Source: Cheiracanthium punctorium (Eukaryota > Arthropoda > Arachnida > Araneae > Cheiracanthiidae). Taken from it: a DNA stretch of 64,000 nucleotides. The notes beneath the pieces were generated by a model. It saw only the letters and a program-made list of their open reading frames with translations, had not been told where the DNA came from and searched no databases. A program made the translations under genes and the position numbers. Position 1 is the first letter of the stretch. Each line of letters opens with the position of its first letter. Location of the stretch: assembly GCA_038373885.1 (NCBI GenBank), contig JAWZYV010011898.1, forward strand, positions 62,001 through 126,000, in the 5' to 3' direction. Positions 8,071 to 18,327 of the stretch are shown piece by piece.

Positions 8071-8821
8071 TCAGATTTTATTTACGCACCAGAGTGCCTT
8101 CAACACGTCCAGATTATGATAGCTGTAGGCACTCATATAAACGTCTGTTCTCATACTTTGATTTGAAAATACAGCATCGATTGTTGTTCGACCTCTAGTG
8201 GTGAAATGTTTTGGATTTGTTCGTAATTCCAGATTCATTTCACTAATTGCACTAACAAATGTTTTTCCTTCTTCAGAATTGAAATCTATATTGAAATCCC
8301 CTACCAAAACTGTTTTACATTCTTCGTCGTCTTCGAGAGATTCGTATATAGCTTCTAATTTATCGTCAAGGGTTAATCGAGGACTGGCATAAACTACCGC
8401 AAATCTAACTTTTTCTTGAACATATGCAACTACAATTTGCACACCATTAATACAGGTGTGCAATGATCTTCTGTAATGTTCCACCATTACCCCCGACGCC
8501 TTTCTTGTGCGGACACCGCCGTCTATTTTTTGTACTAGGATGAAACCAGGAATTTGGTAATTATCCGATGGAATTGTCCAGGTTTCAGCCAATAGTATTA
8601 AATCGCTTTGCATAAAGCAGGGATATGCTTTTAAATCTTCGTAATGGGCATGAATAGACTGTATGTTGTGATACATAAATTGAATGCCTGCATAATCATC
8701 TCTTTCATGGAGGAATTGATACTCAGGTACCAACGGATCTTCTCTTAAACGTGCTAGTTCTTTCCATAGTGCTTTTGTCTGGCGGCTTCTTTTTCTTCAT
8801 CTGATAGCTTACGTCGAGGCA
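8071..8821 (-). pseudogene. Helitron/Helentron-type endonuclease-exonuclease-phosphatase domain
   Basis: The 220-residue frame 8,071-8,733 is a whole EEP (APE-like) nuclease domain: MYHNIQSIHAH near residue 20, DLILLAETWT near 45, FAVVYASP near 112, VGDFNIDF near 142, TTIDAVFSN near 183 and SYHN near 204, where many relatives have SDH. This arrangement, preceded by VPEYQFLHERDD, resembles the C-terminal endonuclease of Helentron proteins (from memory of the family). Upstream at ATG 8,821 a short frame begins MPRRKLSDEEKEAARQ, like the basic leader of Helitron ORFs, and reaches the nuclease frame only through a one-base frameshift in CAAAAG. If both assignments hold, the Rep and helicase parts are missing, so this is an internally deleted non-autonomous derivative. 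APE-type nucleases of LINEs are the alternative. Confidence 0.65.
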
Positions 8822-8831
8822 TCGTAACATA

Positions 8832-9115
8832 CACGAATTCCTCTTTATTTAAGCTGATTGAAAAGTGATTCGGCGCGTAGAAAAATCGTGTTCAAATATC
8901 CGTGACAAAATCCAGTTATTGAAAGAAAAAGATCAGAATTGGCCTCAAAAAACTCCAAGAACATTCAAAAACACCTCTCTTTATTCAAGCTAATTGAAAA
9001 GTGACTCGGATCGTAGAAAAATCGTGTCCAAATATCGTAGAAAAATCCCGTTATTGAAAGAAAAAAGATCACAATTAGCCTCAAAAAACTGCAAGAACAT
9101 TCAAAATTTTGTCTA
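8832..9115. repeat. Two direct ~135 bp repeats upstream of the endonuclease ORF
   Basis: The block starting with CTCTTTATTTAAGCTGATTG at about 8,840 recurs at about 8,976 as CTCTTTATTCAAGCTAATTG. Both continue through GTAGAAAAATCGTGT and end near CAAGAACATTCAAAA (about 8,957-8,971 and 9,092-9,106). They lie inside the endonuclease element and are moderately diverged. Confidence 0.75.
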
Positions 9116-9218
9116 GAACATTAAAAAAAACAGATTTCAGAAGTTACTCAGATCGTCCTGTCGACAGATCTACGTAGAAAAAAAAAAGCTGATTGAAATT
9201 AATAGCACTCTGGTGCTA
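9116..9218. repeat. Possible Helitron-like terminus, also present in each tandem unit
   Basis: The stretch from GTCTAGAACATTAAAAAAA to the hairpin GCACTCTGGTGC (9,207-9,218) reappears in reverse orientation inside the tandem units (for example 10,674-10,770, with CAGATCTGTGGACATCCG and AGCACTAGGTGCT). A second GCACTCTGGTGC, inverted, lies at 8,088-8,099 at the end of the nuclease ORF. A terminal hairpin suits a Helitron-like element, but the exact ends are not proven. Confidence 0.45.
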
Positions 9219-9638
9219 AAAAAAAAAAAAAAAAAAAAAAAAATTTTTTTTTTTTTTTTTTTTTAATATATAGTTTTAGTTTCAACTGGTAGACGCTCTG
9301 ACAAAATCTTAGTTTCTCCTTTTGTTTCATCTGACGTTACTTTGAAATTTTTCAAGTATCCATTATTCCAATCATGTGTCGGATCTTGGTGTGTTTCAAA
9401 GTTCCGTGAGATGAAATTAAGGGAAACTAAGATTTTGTCAGAGCGTCTACCAGCTGAAACTAGAAAAAAACCAGCTGAAACTGAGGCTCACCACTCTCCA
9501 TACCTTCGAAACCCATTTGCTCGACACGATAAACACAATAAAATTGTTTCTCGTTCATTCGGAATGTTTATTCTATTAGGATCAGATATTTCATTTGGGA
9601 TCCTTTTACAATTTCAGACATTCGCGTTGTGTGCGGAT

Positions 9639-9845
9639 TCATTCAAAAAAATCTAAATTTTTTTTTAAACTCTCATCAGTCGCTCTCATATTCTGAATTG
9701 AGCAAATGTTTATTTGATCAGAAATTGACAGCCGTCTTTTACAAAGTGGACATCGATCTAGATTGTTTCGGGACTTTACAAGACAACGTTCGTGAAAAGT
9801 ATGATCGCATTCACCATTTTTTTTTCTTAGAATAATAGGTAGCAA
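9639..9845 (-). pseudogene. RING-H2 half-domain, unit 1
   Basis: Same Cys-His-His-Cys then CPLC arrangement as at 5.5 kb (CDHTFHERC, RCPLCKRRL). The tail beyond the domain changes to NICSIQNMRATDESLKK because a short segment (TTAACGTAA) found at 5.5 and 18.0 kb is missing here. Confidence 0.55.
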
Positions 9846-9877
9846 TCCATAACTTTTGTCATGCTTAGTTTGTGGCA

Positions 9878-9947
9878 GAAAATTTTCATCGTTTCTTTTT
9901 TATCCTTTCGGGGGAAAGGATAAAAAAAGGAAACGATGAAAATTTTC
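9878..9947. repeat. Conserved hairpin, unit 1
   Basis: Arms GAAAATTTTCATCGTTTC and GAAACGATGAAAATTTTC pair around the G-rich loop; the middle T-run is shorter than in other copies. Confidence 0.75.
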
Positions 9948-10812
9948 GCACGAAAACACAGAGACCCATTGGAACTAGCTGCACCAATCCTTTTTTTTTA
10001 ATTTTTGAGTATGCCGTTCACTCCCGTTTTCAAAGAATCTATTCACTCCACTCGAGCCGGTTGTCATGACAACCGAGTCGCCAGACGTTAGAAAGCAGTC
10101 GGTCCATTCTTGTGAGAATGTAGTCGTCCCACGGAATGAGTTCGATCGTGTGTCGGCCCCCGTATAGAATCCTTCGATTCGAGTCTTACAAAACTACGGG
10201 CGTCCCCCCACCACGGGCCATGGATGAAAAACGGGGTCCCCCGTTTTGCAAAACCACAGACTATGCATGAAAAACTCTGCCCCACGGGCATGCATGCGGC
10301 CCCCCGTCTTGCAAAGCCACAGACTATGCATGCAAAACCACGTTCCATCCATGAAAAATGAAAATGGAACGAGAGAACCTCACAGCGGACTCTGAGATAT
10401 AACCCTCTCTCTCACCCCCCTATTCAAAATGGCGGCCGACCCGAGGAACAACGGGACTCTGAAAAATGAAAAATTTTTAGAAATGAGACGAGAGAACCTG
10501 AAAGTCTGTCGGTTGAGACAAAAGTTTGAATGAGACTGAAAAAAATTACAAACTTCCGAGAAACCGGACGAAAATTTGTCAGGCCTCACAACGGCTGAGA
10601 CAAAAGTTTAAACGGAACAAATCCAATTTCTCAAAAATGAAAATCGGACGAGACAATCTCGGGAACTTGTCAGCACTAGGTGCTATTAAAATCAATCTGC
10701 TTTTTTCTGTCTACGCAGATCTGTGGACATCCGAGTAACTTCTGAAATCTGCTTTTTTTAATGCTCTAGACAAAATCAGCGTCTTCGAGAGATTTACGCA
10801 CACAAGATCTCG

Positions 10813-11175
10813 ATGAAAACATTTTTGTTTTTAGACAAAACACTCAAAAACCTTTTACAATTTCAAACATCCGCGTTGTTGGATGAAGAAAAATATCATA
10901 CTGTCTTTAACTGCATAGGTTCAGAAGGGACCTCTCTCTCAAGTGATTATCTTCCTGCAGGTTTCGAGATGCTTCCTCAGAGTGGAGTCGCGTGCGGTTT
11001 TTCTCCAGTGTGGATTCTCAGATGCTTCCGCGTTTTGAAGGGGGAATCCCCTTTCGTGCGGATGCGCGGGCACGCTGTACTGGAAACGGACCAATCAGAA
11101 TGCAGAGACTATGACGTCACGAGAATGCGGACCAATCAGGAAGCTCGGAGACCAGCGCCACCTACAGACTTGTAG
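10813..11175 (+). CDS. 120-codon ORF, unit 1
   Basis: It starts MKTFLFLDKTLKNLLQFQ, continues ALLDEEKYHTVFNCIG and SLSSDYLPAGFEMLPQ, and ends ARRPAPPTDL. The first 85 residues look like real protein. The last third is simply the promoter cassette read through, so the original C-terminus is lost. A related start (LDETL, then FQTF) is encoded by the region just left of each RING fragment, so the two halves of a unit may derive from one duplicated gene. No family is recognised. Confidence 0.4.
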   Translation: MKTFLFLDKTLKNLLQFQTSALLDEEKYHTVFNCIGSEGTSLSSDYLPAGFEMLPQSGVACGFSPVWILRCFRVLKGESPFVRMRGHAVLETDQSECRDYDVTRMRTNQEARRPAPPTDL

Positions 11176-11210
11176 TATAAATACACGGCGAGCCGGTCCG
11201 ACATCATTTC
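11091..11210 (+). promoter_or_regulatory. Promoter cassette, copy 2
   Basis: CCAAT at 11,091, TGACGTCA at about 11,112, a second CCAAT at about 11,132 and TATAAATA at 11,176-11,183. It is essentially identical to copy 1 and overlaps the end of the 120-codon ORF. Confidence 0.7.
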
Positions 11211-11250
11211 TTGTTCGAATTTACTCCAAGAAGGTGCTCTCTATTTTTTC

Positions 11251-11433
11251 ATGCCGATTTTTGACAGACCGCAACCTATCCAGTACTTTGCTCATGTGGA
11301 ATTTATCCAGACTTTCAATTCAAATCCGTTACCTCATTACGTCTCCTTTGCTTTAGTTTCGTCATCTCCAAAGATATATTCCGATCCGAGGAGGCTGAGG
11401 CAAAAGTTTGAACGGGACAAATCCAATTTCTGA
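11251..11433 (+). CDS. Promoter-proximal 60-codon ORF, unit 1
   Basis: It has the same start and end as the 7,667 copy (MPIFDRPQPIQYF to KFERDKSNF) at the same distance from the TATA box. Conservation of an open frame across copies may reflect recent duplication rather than selection. Confidence 0.4.
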   Translation: MPIFDRPQPIQYFAHVEFIQTFNSNPLPHYVSFALVSSSPKIYSDPRRLRQKFERDKSNF

Positions 11434-11738
11434 AAAATGAAAATTTAGAAATCGGAACCTCGGGAACTTGTCAGCCACTCGTTCAGAGAACCGAAAAAAT
11501 ATATATATATTTAAAAAAAAAACAAAATTTTTTTTTTTTAAATATAGAGTTTTAGTTTCAACTGGTAGACGCTCTGACAAAATCTTAGTTTCTCCTTTTG
11601 TTTCATCTGACGTTACTTTGAAATTTTTCAAGTATCCATTAAGAGATTCACACACAAGATCTCGATGAGAACATTTTTCTTTTTAGACGAAACACTCAGA
11701 ACCTTTTACAATTTCAGACATTCGCGTTGTGTGCGGAT

Positions 11739-11945
11739 TCATTCAAAAAAATCTAAATTTTTTTTAAAACTCTCATCAGTCGCTCTCATATTCTGAATTG
11801 AGCAAATGTTTATTTGATCAGAAATTGACAGCCGTCTTTTACAAAGTGGACATCGACCTAGATTGTTTCGGGACTTTACAAGACAACGTTCGTGAAAAGT
11901 ATGATCGCATTCACCATTTTTTTTTCTTAGAATAATAGGTAGCAA
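11739..11945 (-). pseudogene. RING-H2 half-domain, unit 2
   Basis: As in unit 1, with Asp replaced by Gly before RCPLC (NNLGRCPLC). The first Cys pair is again missing. Confidence 0.55.
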
Positions 11946-11977
11946 TCCATAACTTTTGTCATGCTTAGTTTGTGGCA

Positions 11978-12051
11978 GAAAATTTTCATCGTTTCTTTTT
12001 TTTATCCTTTCGGGGGAAAGAATAAAAAAAAAGGAAACGATGAAAGTTTTC
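11978..12051. repeat. Conserved hairpin, unit 2
   Basis: The right arm has two changes (GAAAGAATAAA and GATGAAAGTTTTC) that weaken pairing compared with the 3.67 kb copy. Confidence 0.7.
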
Positions 12052-12890
12052 GCACGAAAACACAGAGACCCATTGGAACTAGCTGCACCAATCCTTTTTT
12101 AAAAATTTTTGAGTATGCCGTTCACTCCCGTTTTCAAAGAATCTATTCACTCCACTCGAGCCGGTTGTCATGACAACCGAGTCGCCAGACGTTAGAAAGC
12201 AGTCGGTCCATTCTTGTGAGAACGTAGTCGTCCCACGGAATGAGTTCGATCGTGTGTCGGCCCCCGTATAGAATCCTTCGATTCGAGTCTTACAAAACTA
12301 CGGGCGTCCCCCCTACCACGGGCCATGGATGAAAAACGGGGTCCCCCGTTTTGCAAAACCACAGACTATGCATGCGGCCCCCCGTCTTGCAAAGCCACAG
12401 ACTGTGCATGCAAAACCACGGGCCATCCATGAAAAATGAAAATGGAACGAGATAACCTCACAGCGGACTCTGAGATATAACCCTCTCTCTCACCCCCCTA
12501 TTCAAAATGGCGGTCGACCCGAGGAACAACGGGACTCTGAAAAATGAAAAATTTTTAGAAATGAGACGAGAGAACCTGAAAGTCTGTCGGTTGAGACAAA
12601 AGTTTGAACGAGACTGAAAAAAATTACAAACTTCCGAGAAACCGGACGAAAGTTTGTCAGGCCTCACAACGGCCGAGACAAAAGTTTAAACGGAACAAAT
12701 CCAATTTCTGAAAAATGAAAATCGGACGAGACAATCTCGGGAACTTGTCAGCACTAGGTGCTATTAAAATCAATCTGCTTTTTTCTGTCTACGCAGATCT
12801 GTGGACATCCGAGTAACTTCTGAAATCTGCTTTTTTTAATGCTCTAGACAAAATCAGCGTCTTCGAGAGATTTACGCACACAAGATCTCG

Positions 12891-13253
12891 ATGAAAACAT
12901 TTTTGTTTTTAGACAAAACACTCAAAAACCTTTTACAATTTCAAACATCCGCGTTGTTGGATGAAGAAAAATATCATACTGTCTTTAACTGCATAGGTTC
13001 AGAAGGGACCTCTCTCTCAAGTGATTATCTTCCTGCAGGTTTCGAGATGCTTCCTCAGAGTGGAGTCGCGTGCGGTTTTTCTCCAGTGTGGATTCTCAGA
13101 TGCTTCCGCGTTTTGAAGGGGGAATCCCCTTTCGTGCGGATGCGCGGGCACGCTGTACTGGAAACGGACCAATCAGAATGCAGAGACTATGACGTCACGA
13201 GAATGCGGACCAATCAGGAAGCTCGGAGACCAGCGCCACCTACAGACTTGTAG
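12891..13253 (+). CDS. 120-codon ORF, unit 2
   Basis: Identical in translation to the unit 1 ORF (MKTFLFLDKTLKNLL to PAPPTDL). Its last third is promoter sequence read through. Confidence 0.4.
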   Translation: MKTFLFLDKTLKNLLQFQTSALLDEEKYHTVFNCIGSEGTSLSSDYLPAGFEMLPQSGVACGFSPVWILRCFRVLKGESPFVRMRGHAVLETDQSECRDYDVTRMRTNQEARRPAPPTDL

Positions 13254-13290
13254 TATAAATACACGGCGAGCCGGTCCGACATCATTTCTT
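13169..13290 (+). promoter_or_regulatory. Promoter cassette, copy 3
   Basis: CCAAT at 13,169, TGACGTCA near 13,190, CCAAT near 13,210 and TATAAATA at 13,254-13,261. Confidence 0.7.
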
Positions 13291-13328
13291 GTTCGAATTT
13301 ACTCCAAGAAGGTGCTCTCTATTTTTTC

Positions 13329-13511
13329 ATGCCGATTTTTGACAGACCGCAACCTATCCAGTACTTTGCTCATGTGGAATTTATCCAGACTTTCAATTCA
13401 AATCCGTTACCTCATTACGTCTCCTTTGCTTTAGTTTCGTCATCTCCAAAGATATATTCCGATCCGAGGAGGCTGAGGCAAAAGTTTGAACGGGACAAAT
13501 CCAATTTCTGA
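13329..13511 (+). CDS. Promoter-proximal 60-codon ORF, unit 2
   Basis: Same product as the other copies, 68 bp after the TATA box. Confidence 0.4.
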   Translation: MPIFDRPQPIQYFAHVEFIQTFNSNPLPHYVSFALVSSSPKIYSDPRRLRQKFERDKSNF

Positions 13512-13817
13512 AAAATGAAAATTTAGAAATCGGAACCTCGGGAACTTGTCAGCCACTCGTTCAGAGAACCGAAAAAATATATATATATTTAAAAAAAAAA
13601 CAAAATTTTTTTTTTTTAAATATAGAGTTTTAGTTTCAACTGGTAGACGCTCTGACAAAATCTTAGTTTCTCCTTTTGTTTCATCTGACGTTACTTTGAA
13701 ATTTTTCAAGTATCCATTCAGAGATTCACACACAAGATCTCGATGAGAACATTTTTCTTTTTAGACGAAACACTCAGAAACCTTTTACAATTTCAGACAT
13801 TCGCGTTGTGTGCGGAT

Positions 13818-14141
13818 TCATTCAAAAAAATCTAAATTTTTTTTAAAACTCTCACCAGTCGCTCTCATATTCTGAATTGAGCAAATGTTTATTTGATCAG
13901 AAATTGACAGCCGTCTTTTACAAAGTGGACATCGACCTAGATTGTTTCGGGACTTTACAAGACAACGTTCGTGAAAAGTATGATCGCATTCACCATTTTT
14001 TTTTCTTAGAATAATAGGTAGCAATCCATAACTTTTGTCATGCTTAGTTTGTGGCAGAAAATTTTCATCGTTTCTTTTTTTTATCCTTTCGGGGGAAAGA
14101 ATAAAAAAAAGGAAACGATGAAAGTTTTCGCACGAAAACAC
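13818..14141 (-). pseudogene. RING-H2 half-domain with longer open lead, unit 3
   Basis: The frame opens earlier here (MFSCENFHRFLFFIL) because the hairpin's T-run keeps frame, but this lead is the translated hairpin and has no second Cys-x2-Cys pair. The domain half is as in unit 2. Confidence 0.5.
14057..14129. repeat. Conserved hairpin, unit 3
   Basis: Same arms and loop as unit 2, with the same right-arm changes. Confidence 0.7.
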
Positions 14142-14968
14142 AGAGACCCATTGGAACTAGCTGCACCAATCCTTTTTTTTAAATTTTTGAGTATGCCGTT
14201 CACTCCCGTTTTCAAAGAATCTATTCACTCCACTCGAGCCGGTTGTCATGACAACCGAGTCGCCAGACGTTAGAAAGCAGTCGGTCCATTCTTGTGAGAA
14301 CGTAGTCGTCCCACGGAATGAGTTCGATCGTGTGTCGGCCCCCGTATAGAATCCTTCGATTCGAGTCTTACAAAACTACGGGCGTCCCCCCTACCACGGG
14401 CCATGGATGAAAAACGGGGTCCCCCGTTTTGCAAAACCACAGACTATGCATGCGGCCCCCCGTCTTGCAAAGCCACAGACTGTGCATGCAAAACCACGGG
14501 CCATCCATGAAAAATGAAAATGGAACGAGATAACCTCACAGCGGACTCTGAGATATAACCCTCTCTCTCACCACCCTATTCAAAATGGCGGTCGACCCGA
14601 GGAACAACGGGACTCTGAAAAATGAAAAATTTTTAGAAATGAGACGAGAGAACCTGAAAGTCTGTCGGTTGAGACAAAAGTTTGAACGAGACTGAAAAAA
14701 ATTACAAACTTCCGAGAAACCGGACGAAAGTTTGTCAGGCCTCACAACGGCCGAGACAAAAGTTTAAACGGAACAAATCCAATTTCTGAAAAATGAAAAT
14801 CGGACGAGACAATCTCGGGAACTTGTCAGCACTAGGTGCTATTAAAATCAATCTGCTTTTTTCTGTCTACGCAGATCTGTGGACATCCGAGTAACTTCTG
14901 AAATCTGCTTTTTTTAATGCTCTAGACAAAATCAGCGTCTTCGAGAGATTTACGCACACAAGATCTCG

Positions 14969-15331
14969 ATGAAAACATTTTTGTTTTTAGACAAAACACT
15001 CAAAAACCTTTTACAATTTCAAACATCCGCGTTGTTGGATGAAGAAAAATATCATACTGTCTTTAACTGCATAGGTTCAGAAGGGACCTCTCTCTCAAGT
15101 GATTATCTTCCTGCAGGTTTCGAGATGCTTCCTCAGAGTGGAGTCGCGTGCGGTTTTTCTCCAGTGTGGATTCTCAGATGCTTCCGCGTTTTGAAGGGGG
15201 AATCCCCTTTCGTGCGGATGCGCGGGCACGCTGTACAGGAAACGGACCAATCAGAATGCAGAGACTATGACGTCACGAGAATGCGGACCAATCAGGAAGC
15301 TCGGAGACCAGCGCCACCTACAGACTTGTAG
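14969..15331 (+). CDS. 120-codon ORF, unit 3
   Basis: One substitution relative to units 1 and 2 (HAVQETDQ for HAVLETDQ). Confidence 0.4.
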   Translation: MKTFLFLDKTLKNLLQFQTSALLDEEKYHTVFNCIGSEGTSLSSDYLPAGFEMLPQSGVACGFSPVWILRCFRVLKGESPFVRMRGHAVQETDQSECRDYDVTRMRTNQEARRPAPPTDL

Positions 15332-15368
15332 TATAAATACACGGCGAGCCGGTCCGACATCATTTCTT
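15247..15368 (+). promoter_or_regulatory. Promoter cassette, copy 4
   Basis: CCAAT at 15,247, TGACGTCA near 15,268, CCAAT near 15,288 and TATAAATA at 15,332-15,339. Confidence 0.7.
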
Positions 15369-15406
15369 GTTCGAATTTACTCCAAGAAGGTGCTCTCTAT
15401 TTTTTC

Positions 15407-15589
15407 ATGCCGATTTTTGACAGACCGCAACCTATCCAGTACTTTGCAACTGTGGAATTTATCCAGACTTTCAATTCAAATCCGTTACCTCATTACGTCT
15501 CCTTTGCTTTAGTTTCGTCATCTCCAAAGATATATTCCGATCCGAGGAGGCTGAGACAAAAGTTTGAACGGGACAAATCCAATTACTGA
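15407..15589 (+). CDS. Promoter-proximal 60-codon ORF, unit 3
   Basis: Two amino-acid differences from the other copies (FATVEF for FAHVEF and KSNY for KSNF). Confidence 0.4.
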   Translation: MPIFDRPQPIQYFATVEFIQTFNSNPLPHYVSFALVSSSPKIYSDPRRLRQKFERDKSNY

Positions 15590-15892
15590 AAAATGAAAAT
15601 TTAGAAATCGGAACCTCGGGAACTTGTCAGCCACTCGTTCAGAGAACCGAAAAAATATATATTTAAAAAAAAAACAAAATTTTTTTTTTTTTAAAATATA
15701 GAGTTTTAGTTTCAACTGGTAGACGCTCTGACAAAATCTTAGTTTCTCCTTTTGTTTCATCTGACGTTACTTTGAAATTTTTCAAGTATCCATTAAGAGA
15801 TTCACACACAAGATCTCGATGAGAACATTTTTCTTTTTAGACGAAACACTCAGAACCTTTTACAATTTCAGACATTCGCGTTGTGTGCGGAT

Positions 15893-16216
15893 TCATTCAA
15901 AAAAATCTAAATTTTTTTTAAAACTCTCATCAGTCGCTCTCATATTCTGAATTGAGCAAATGTTTATTTGATCAGAAATTGACAGCCGTCTTTTACAAAG
16001 TGGACATCGACCTAGATTGTTTCGGGACTTTACAAGACAACGTTCGTGAAAAGTATGATCGCATTCACCATTTTTTTTTCTTAGAATAATAGGTAGCAAT
16101 CCATAACTTTTGTCATGCTTAGTTTGTGGCAGAAAATTTTCATCGTTTCTTTTTTTTATCCTTTCGGGGGAAAGAATAAAAAAAAGGAAACGATGAAAGT
16201 TTTCGCACGAAAACAC
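15893..16216 (-). pseudogene. RING-H2 half-domain, unit 4
   Basis: Same layout as unit 3, including the translated hairpin lead; the first zinc-binding Cys pair is missing. Confidence 0.5.
16132..16204. repeat. Conserved hairpin, unit 4
   Basis: Same as units 2 and 3. Confidence 0.7.
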
Positions 16217-17043
16217 AGAGACCCATTGGAACTAGCTGCACCAATCCTTTTTTAAAAATTTTTGAGTATGCCGTTCACTCCCGTTTTCAAAGAATCTATT
16301 CACTCCACTCGAGCCAGTTGTCATGACAACCGAGTCGCCAGACGTTAGAAAGCAGTCGGTCCATTCTTGTGAGAACGTAGTCGTCCCACGGAATGAGTTC
16401 GATCGTGTGTCGGCCCCCGTATAGAATCCTTCGATTCGAGTCTTACAAAACTACGGGCGTCCCCCCTACCACGGGCCATAGATGAAAAACGGGGTCCCCC
16501 GTTTTGCAAAACCACAGACTATGCATGCGGCCCCCCGTCTTGCAAAGCCACAGACTGTGCATGCAAAACCACGGGCCATCCATGAAAAATGAAAATGGAA
16601 CGAGATAACCTCACAGCGGACTCTGAGATATAACCCTCTCTCTCACCCCCCTATTCAAAATGGCGGTCGACCCGAGGAACAACGGGACTCTGAAAAATGA
16701 AAAATTTTTAGAAATGAGACGAGAGAACCTGAAAGTCTGTCGGTTGAGACAAAAGTTTGAACGAGACTGAAAAAAATTACAAACTTCCGAGAAACCGGAC
16801 GAAAGTTTGTCAGGCCTCACACCGGCCGAGACAAAAGTTTAAACGGAACAAATCCAATTTCTGAAAAATGAAAATCGGACGAGACAATCTCGGGAACTTC
16901 TCAGCACTAGGTGCTATTAAAATCAATCTGCTTTTTTCTGTCTACGCAGATCTGTGGACATCCGAGTAACTTCTGAAATCTGCTTTTTTTAATGCTCTAG
17001 ACAAAATCAGCGTCTTCGAGAGATTTACGCACACAAGATCTCG

Positions 17044-17337
17044 ATGAAAACATTTTTGTTTTTAGACAAAACACTCAAAAACCTTTTACAATTTCAAACA
17101 TCCGCGTTGTTGGATGAAGAAAAATATCATACTGTCTTTAACTGCATAGGTTCAGAAGGGACCTCTCTCTCAAGTGATTATCTTCCTGCAGGTTTCGAGA
17201 TGCTTCCTCAGAGTGGAGTCGCGTGCGGTTTTTCTCCTTCTCAGATGCTTCCGCGTTTTGAAGGGGGAATCCCCTTTCGTGCGGATGCGCGGGCACGCTG
17301 TACTGGAAACGGACCAATCAGAATGCAGAGACTATGA
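17044..17337 (+). CDS. 97-codon version of the 120-codon ORF, unit 4
   Basis: It matches the other copies to FSP, then a 13-base deletion (loss of AGTGTGGATTCTC) shifts the frame and it ends earlier. The change falls exactly where the protein-like part ends. Confidence 0.4.
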   Translation: MKTFLFLDKTLKNLLQFQTSALLDEEKYHTVFNCIGSEGTSLSSDYLPAGFEMLPQSGVACGFSPSQMLPRFEGGIPFRADARARCTGNGPIRMQRL

Positions 17338-17435
17338 CGTCACGAGAATGCGGACCAATCAGGAAGCTCGGAGACCAGTGCCACCTACAGACTTGTAGTA
17401 TAAATACACGGCGAGCCGGTCCGACATCATTTCTT
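17314..17435 (+). promoter_or_regulatory. Promoter cassette, copy 5
   Basis: CCAAT at 17,314, TGACGTCA near 17,335, CCAAT near 17,355 and TATAAATA at 17,399-17,406. The 60-codon ORF after it is truncated. Confidence 0.65.
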
Positions 17436-18027
17436 GTTCGAGTTTACTCCAAGAAGGTGCTCTCTATTTTTTCATGCCGATTTTTGACAGACCGCAACCT
17501 ATCCAGTACTTTGCTCATGTGGAATTTATCCAGACTTTCAATTCTTGGTGTGTTTCAAAGTTTCAGCTGGTAGACGCTCTGACAAAATCTTAGTTTCTCC
17601 TTTTGTTTCATCTGACGTTACTTTGAAATTTTTCAAGTATCCATTATTCCAATCATGTGTCGGATCTTGGTGTGTTTCAAAGTTCCGTGAGATCTGTAAG
17701 ATTTTGTCAGAGCGTCTACCAGCTGAAACTAAAACTATATATTTAAATTTTTTTTTTTTTTTTTTAAATAATATATAGTTTTAGTTTCAGCTGGTAGACG
17801 CTCTGACAAAATCTTACAGTTTCCCCTTTTGTTTCATCTGACGTTACTTTGAAATTTTTCAAGTATCCATTATTCCAATCATGTGTCGGATCTTGGTGTG
17901 TTTCAAAGTTCCGTGAGATCTGTAAGATTTTGTCAGAGCGTCTACCAGCTGAAACAACCTTTTACAATTTCAGACATTCGCGTTGTGTGCGGATTCATTC
18001 AAAAAATCTAAATTTTTTTTTAAACTC

Positions 18028-18327
18028 TCACCAGTCGCTCTCATATTCTGAATTGAGCAAATTAACGTAAATGTTTATTTGATCAGAAATTGACAGCCGT
18101 CTTTTACAAAGTGGACATCGATCTAGATTGTTTCGGGACTTTACAAGACAACGTTCGTGAAAAGTATGATCGATTTCACCATTTTTTTTTCTTAGAATAA
18201 TAGGTAGCAATCCATAACTTTTGTCATGCTTAGTTTGTGGCAGAAAATTTTTATCGTTTCTTTTTTTTATCCTTTCGGGGGAAAGAATAAAAAAAAGGAA
18301 ACGATGAAAATTTTCGCACGAAAACAC
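18028..18327 (-). pseudogene. RING-H2 half-domain, unit 5
   Basis: Same half-domain with Glu-to-Glu-Ile-Asp change before the first His (NGEIDHTFHERC). The first Cys of this group is replaced by Ile, so zinc binding is further impaired. The C-terminal tail matches the 5.5 kb copy (NIYVNLLNSEYESDW). Confidence 0.5.
18243..18315. repeat. Conserved hairpin, unit 5
   Basis: Left arm reads AAAATTTTTATCGTTTC, right arm GAAACGATGAAAATTTTC. Confidence 0.7.

Larger units (their letters stand above)
9262..11540. repeat. Tandem viral unit 1
   Basis: First full unit of the head-to-tail array, longer than the others because an inverted repeat pair and about 150 bp of unique sequence (9,400-9,600) are present. 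It holds a RING fragment (9,639-9,845), hairpin (9,878-9,947), TGCATG subrepeats, charged-peptide ORF (10,429-10,533), Helitron-like terminus (10,674-10,780), 120-codon ORF (10,813-11,175), promoter (11,091-11,210) and 60-codon ORF (11,251-11,433). Confidence 0.9.
11541..13617. repeat. Tandem viral unit 2 (2,077 bp)
   Basis: All landmarks are present: RING (11,739-11,945), hairpin (11,978-12,051), 120-codon ORF, promoter and 60-codon ORF. It is nearly identical to unit 3 by eye. Confidence 0.9.
13618..15695. repeat. Tandem viral unit 3 (2,078 bp)
   Basis: Full-length unit. Small differences from unit 2 include CATTCAGAGATTCACAC in place of CATTAAGAGATTCACAC at the left, and scattered substitutions. 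Confidence 0.9.
15696..17556. repeat. Tandem viral unit 4, right end truncated
   Basis: Full at the left. After the promoter it breaks off within the 60-codon ORF (TTTCAATTCTTGGTGTG at about 17,536) and jumps to the dispersed repeat, so the end of the unit is deleted. Confidence 0.85.

Noticed and set aside
9342..9656. Plus-strand ORFs opposite the RING fragments and through the repeat arms
   Set aside because: They translate dispersed repeats (for example MKFFKYPLFQSCVGSWCV) that occur in many places and both orientations; the RING frame on the other strand explains the codon signal.
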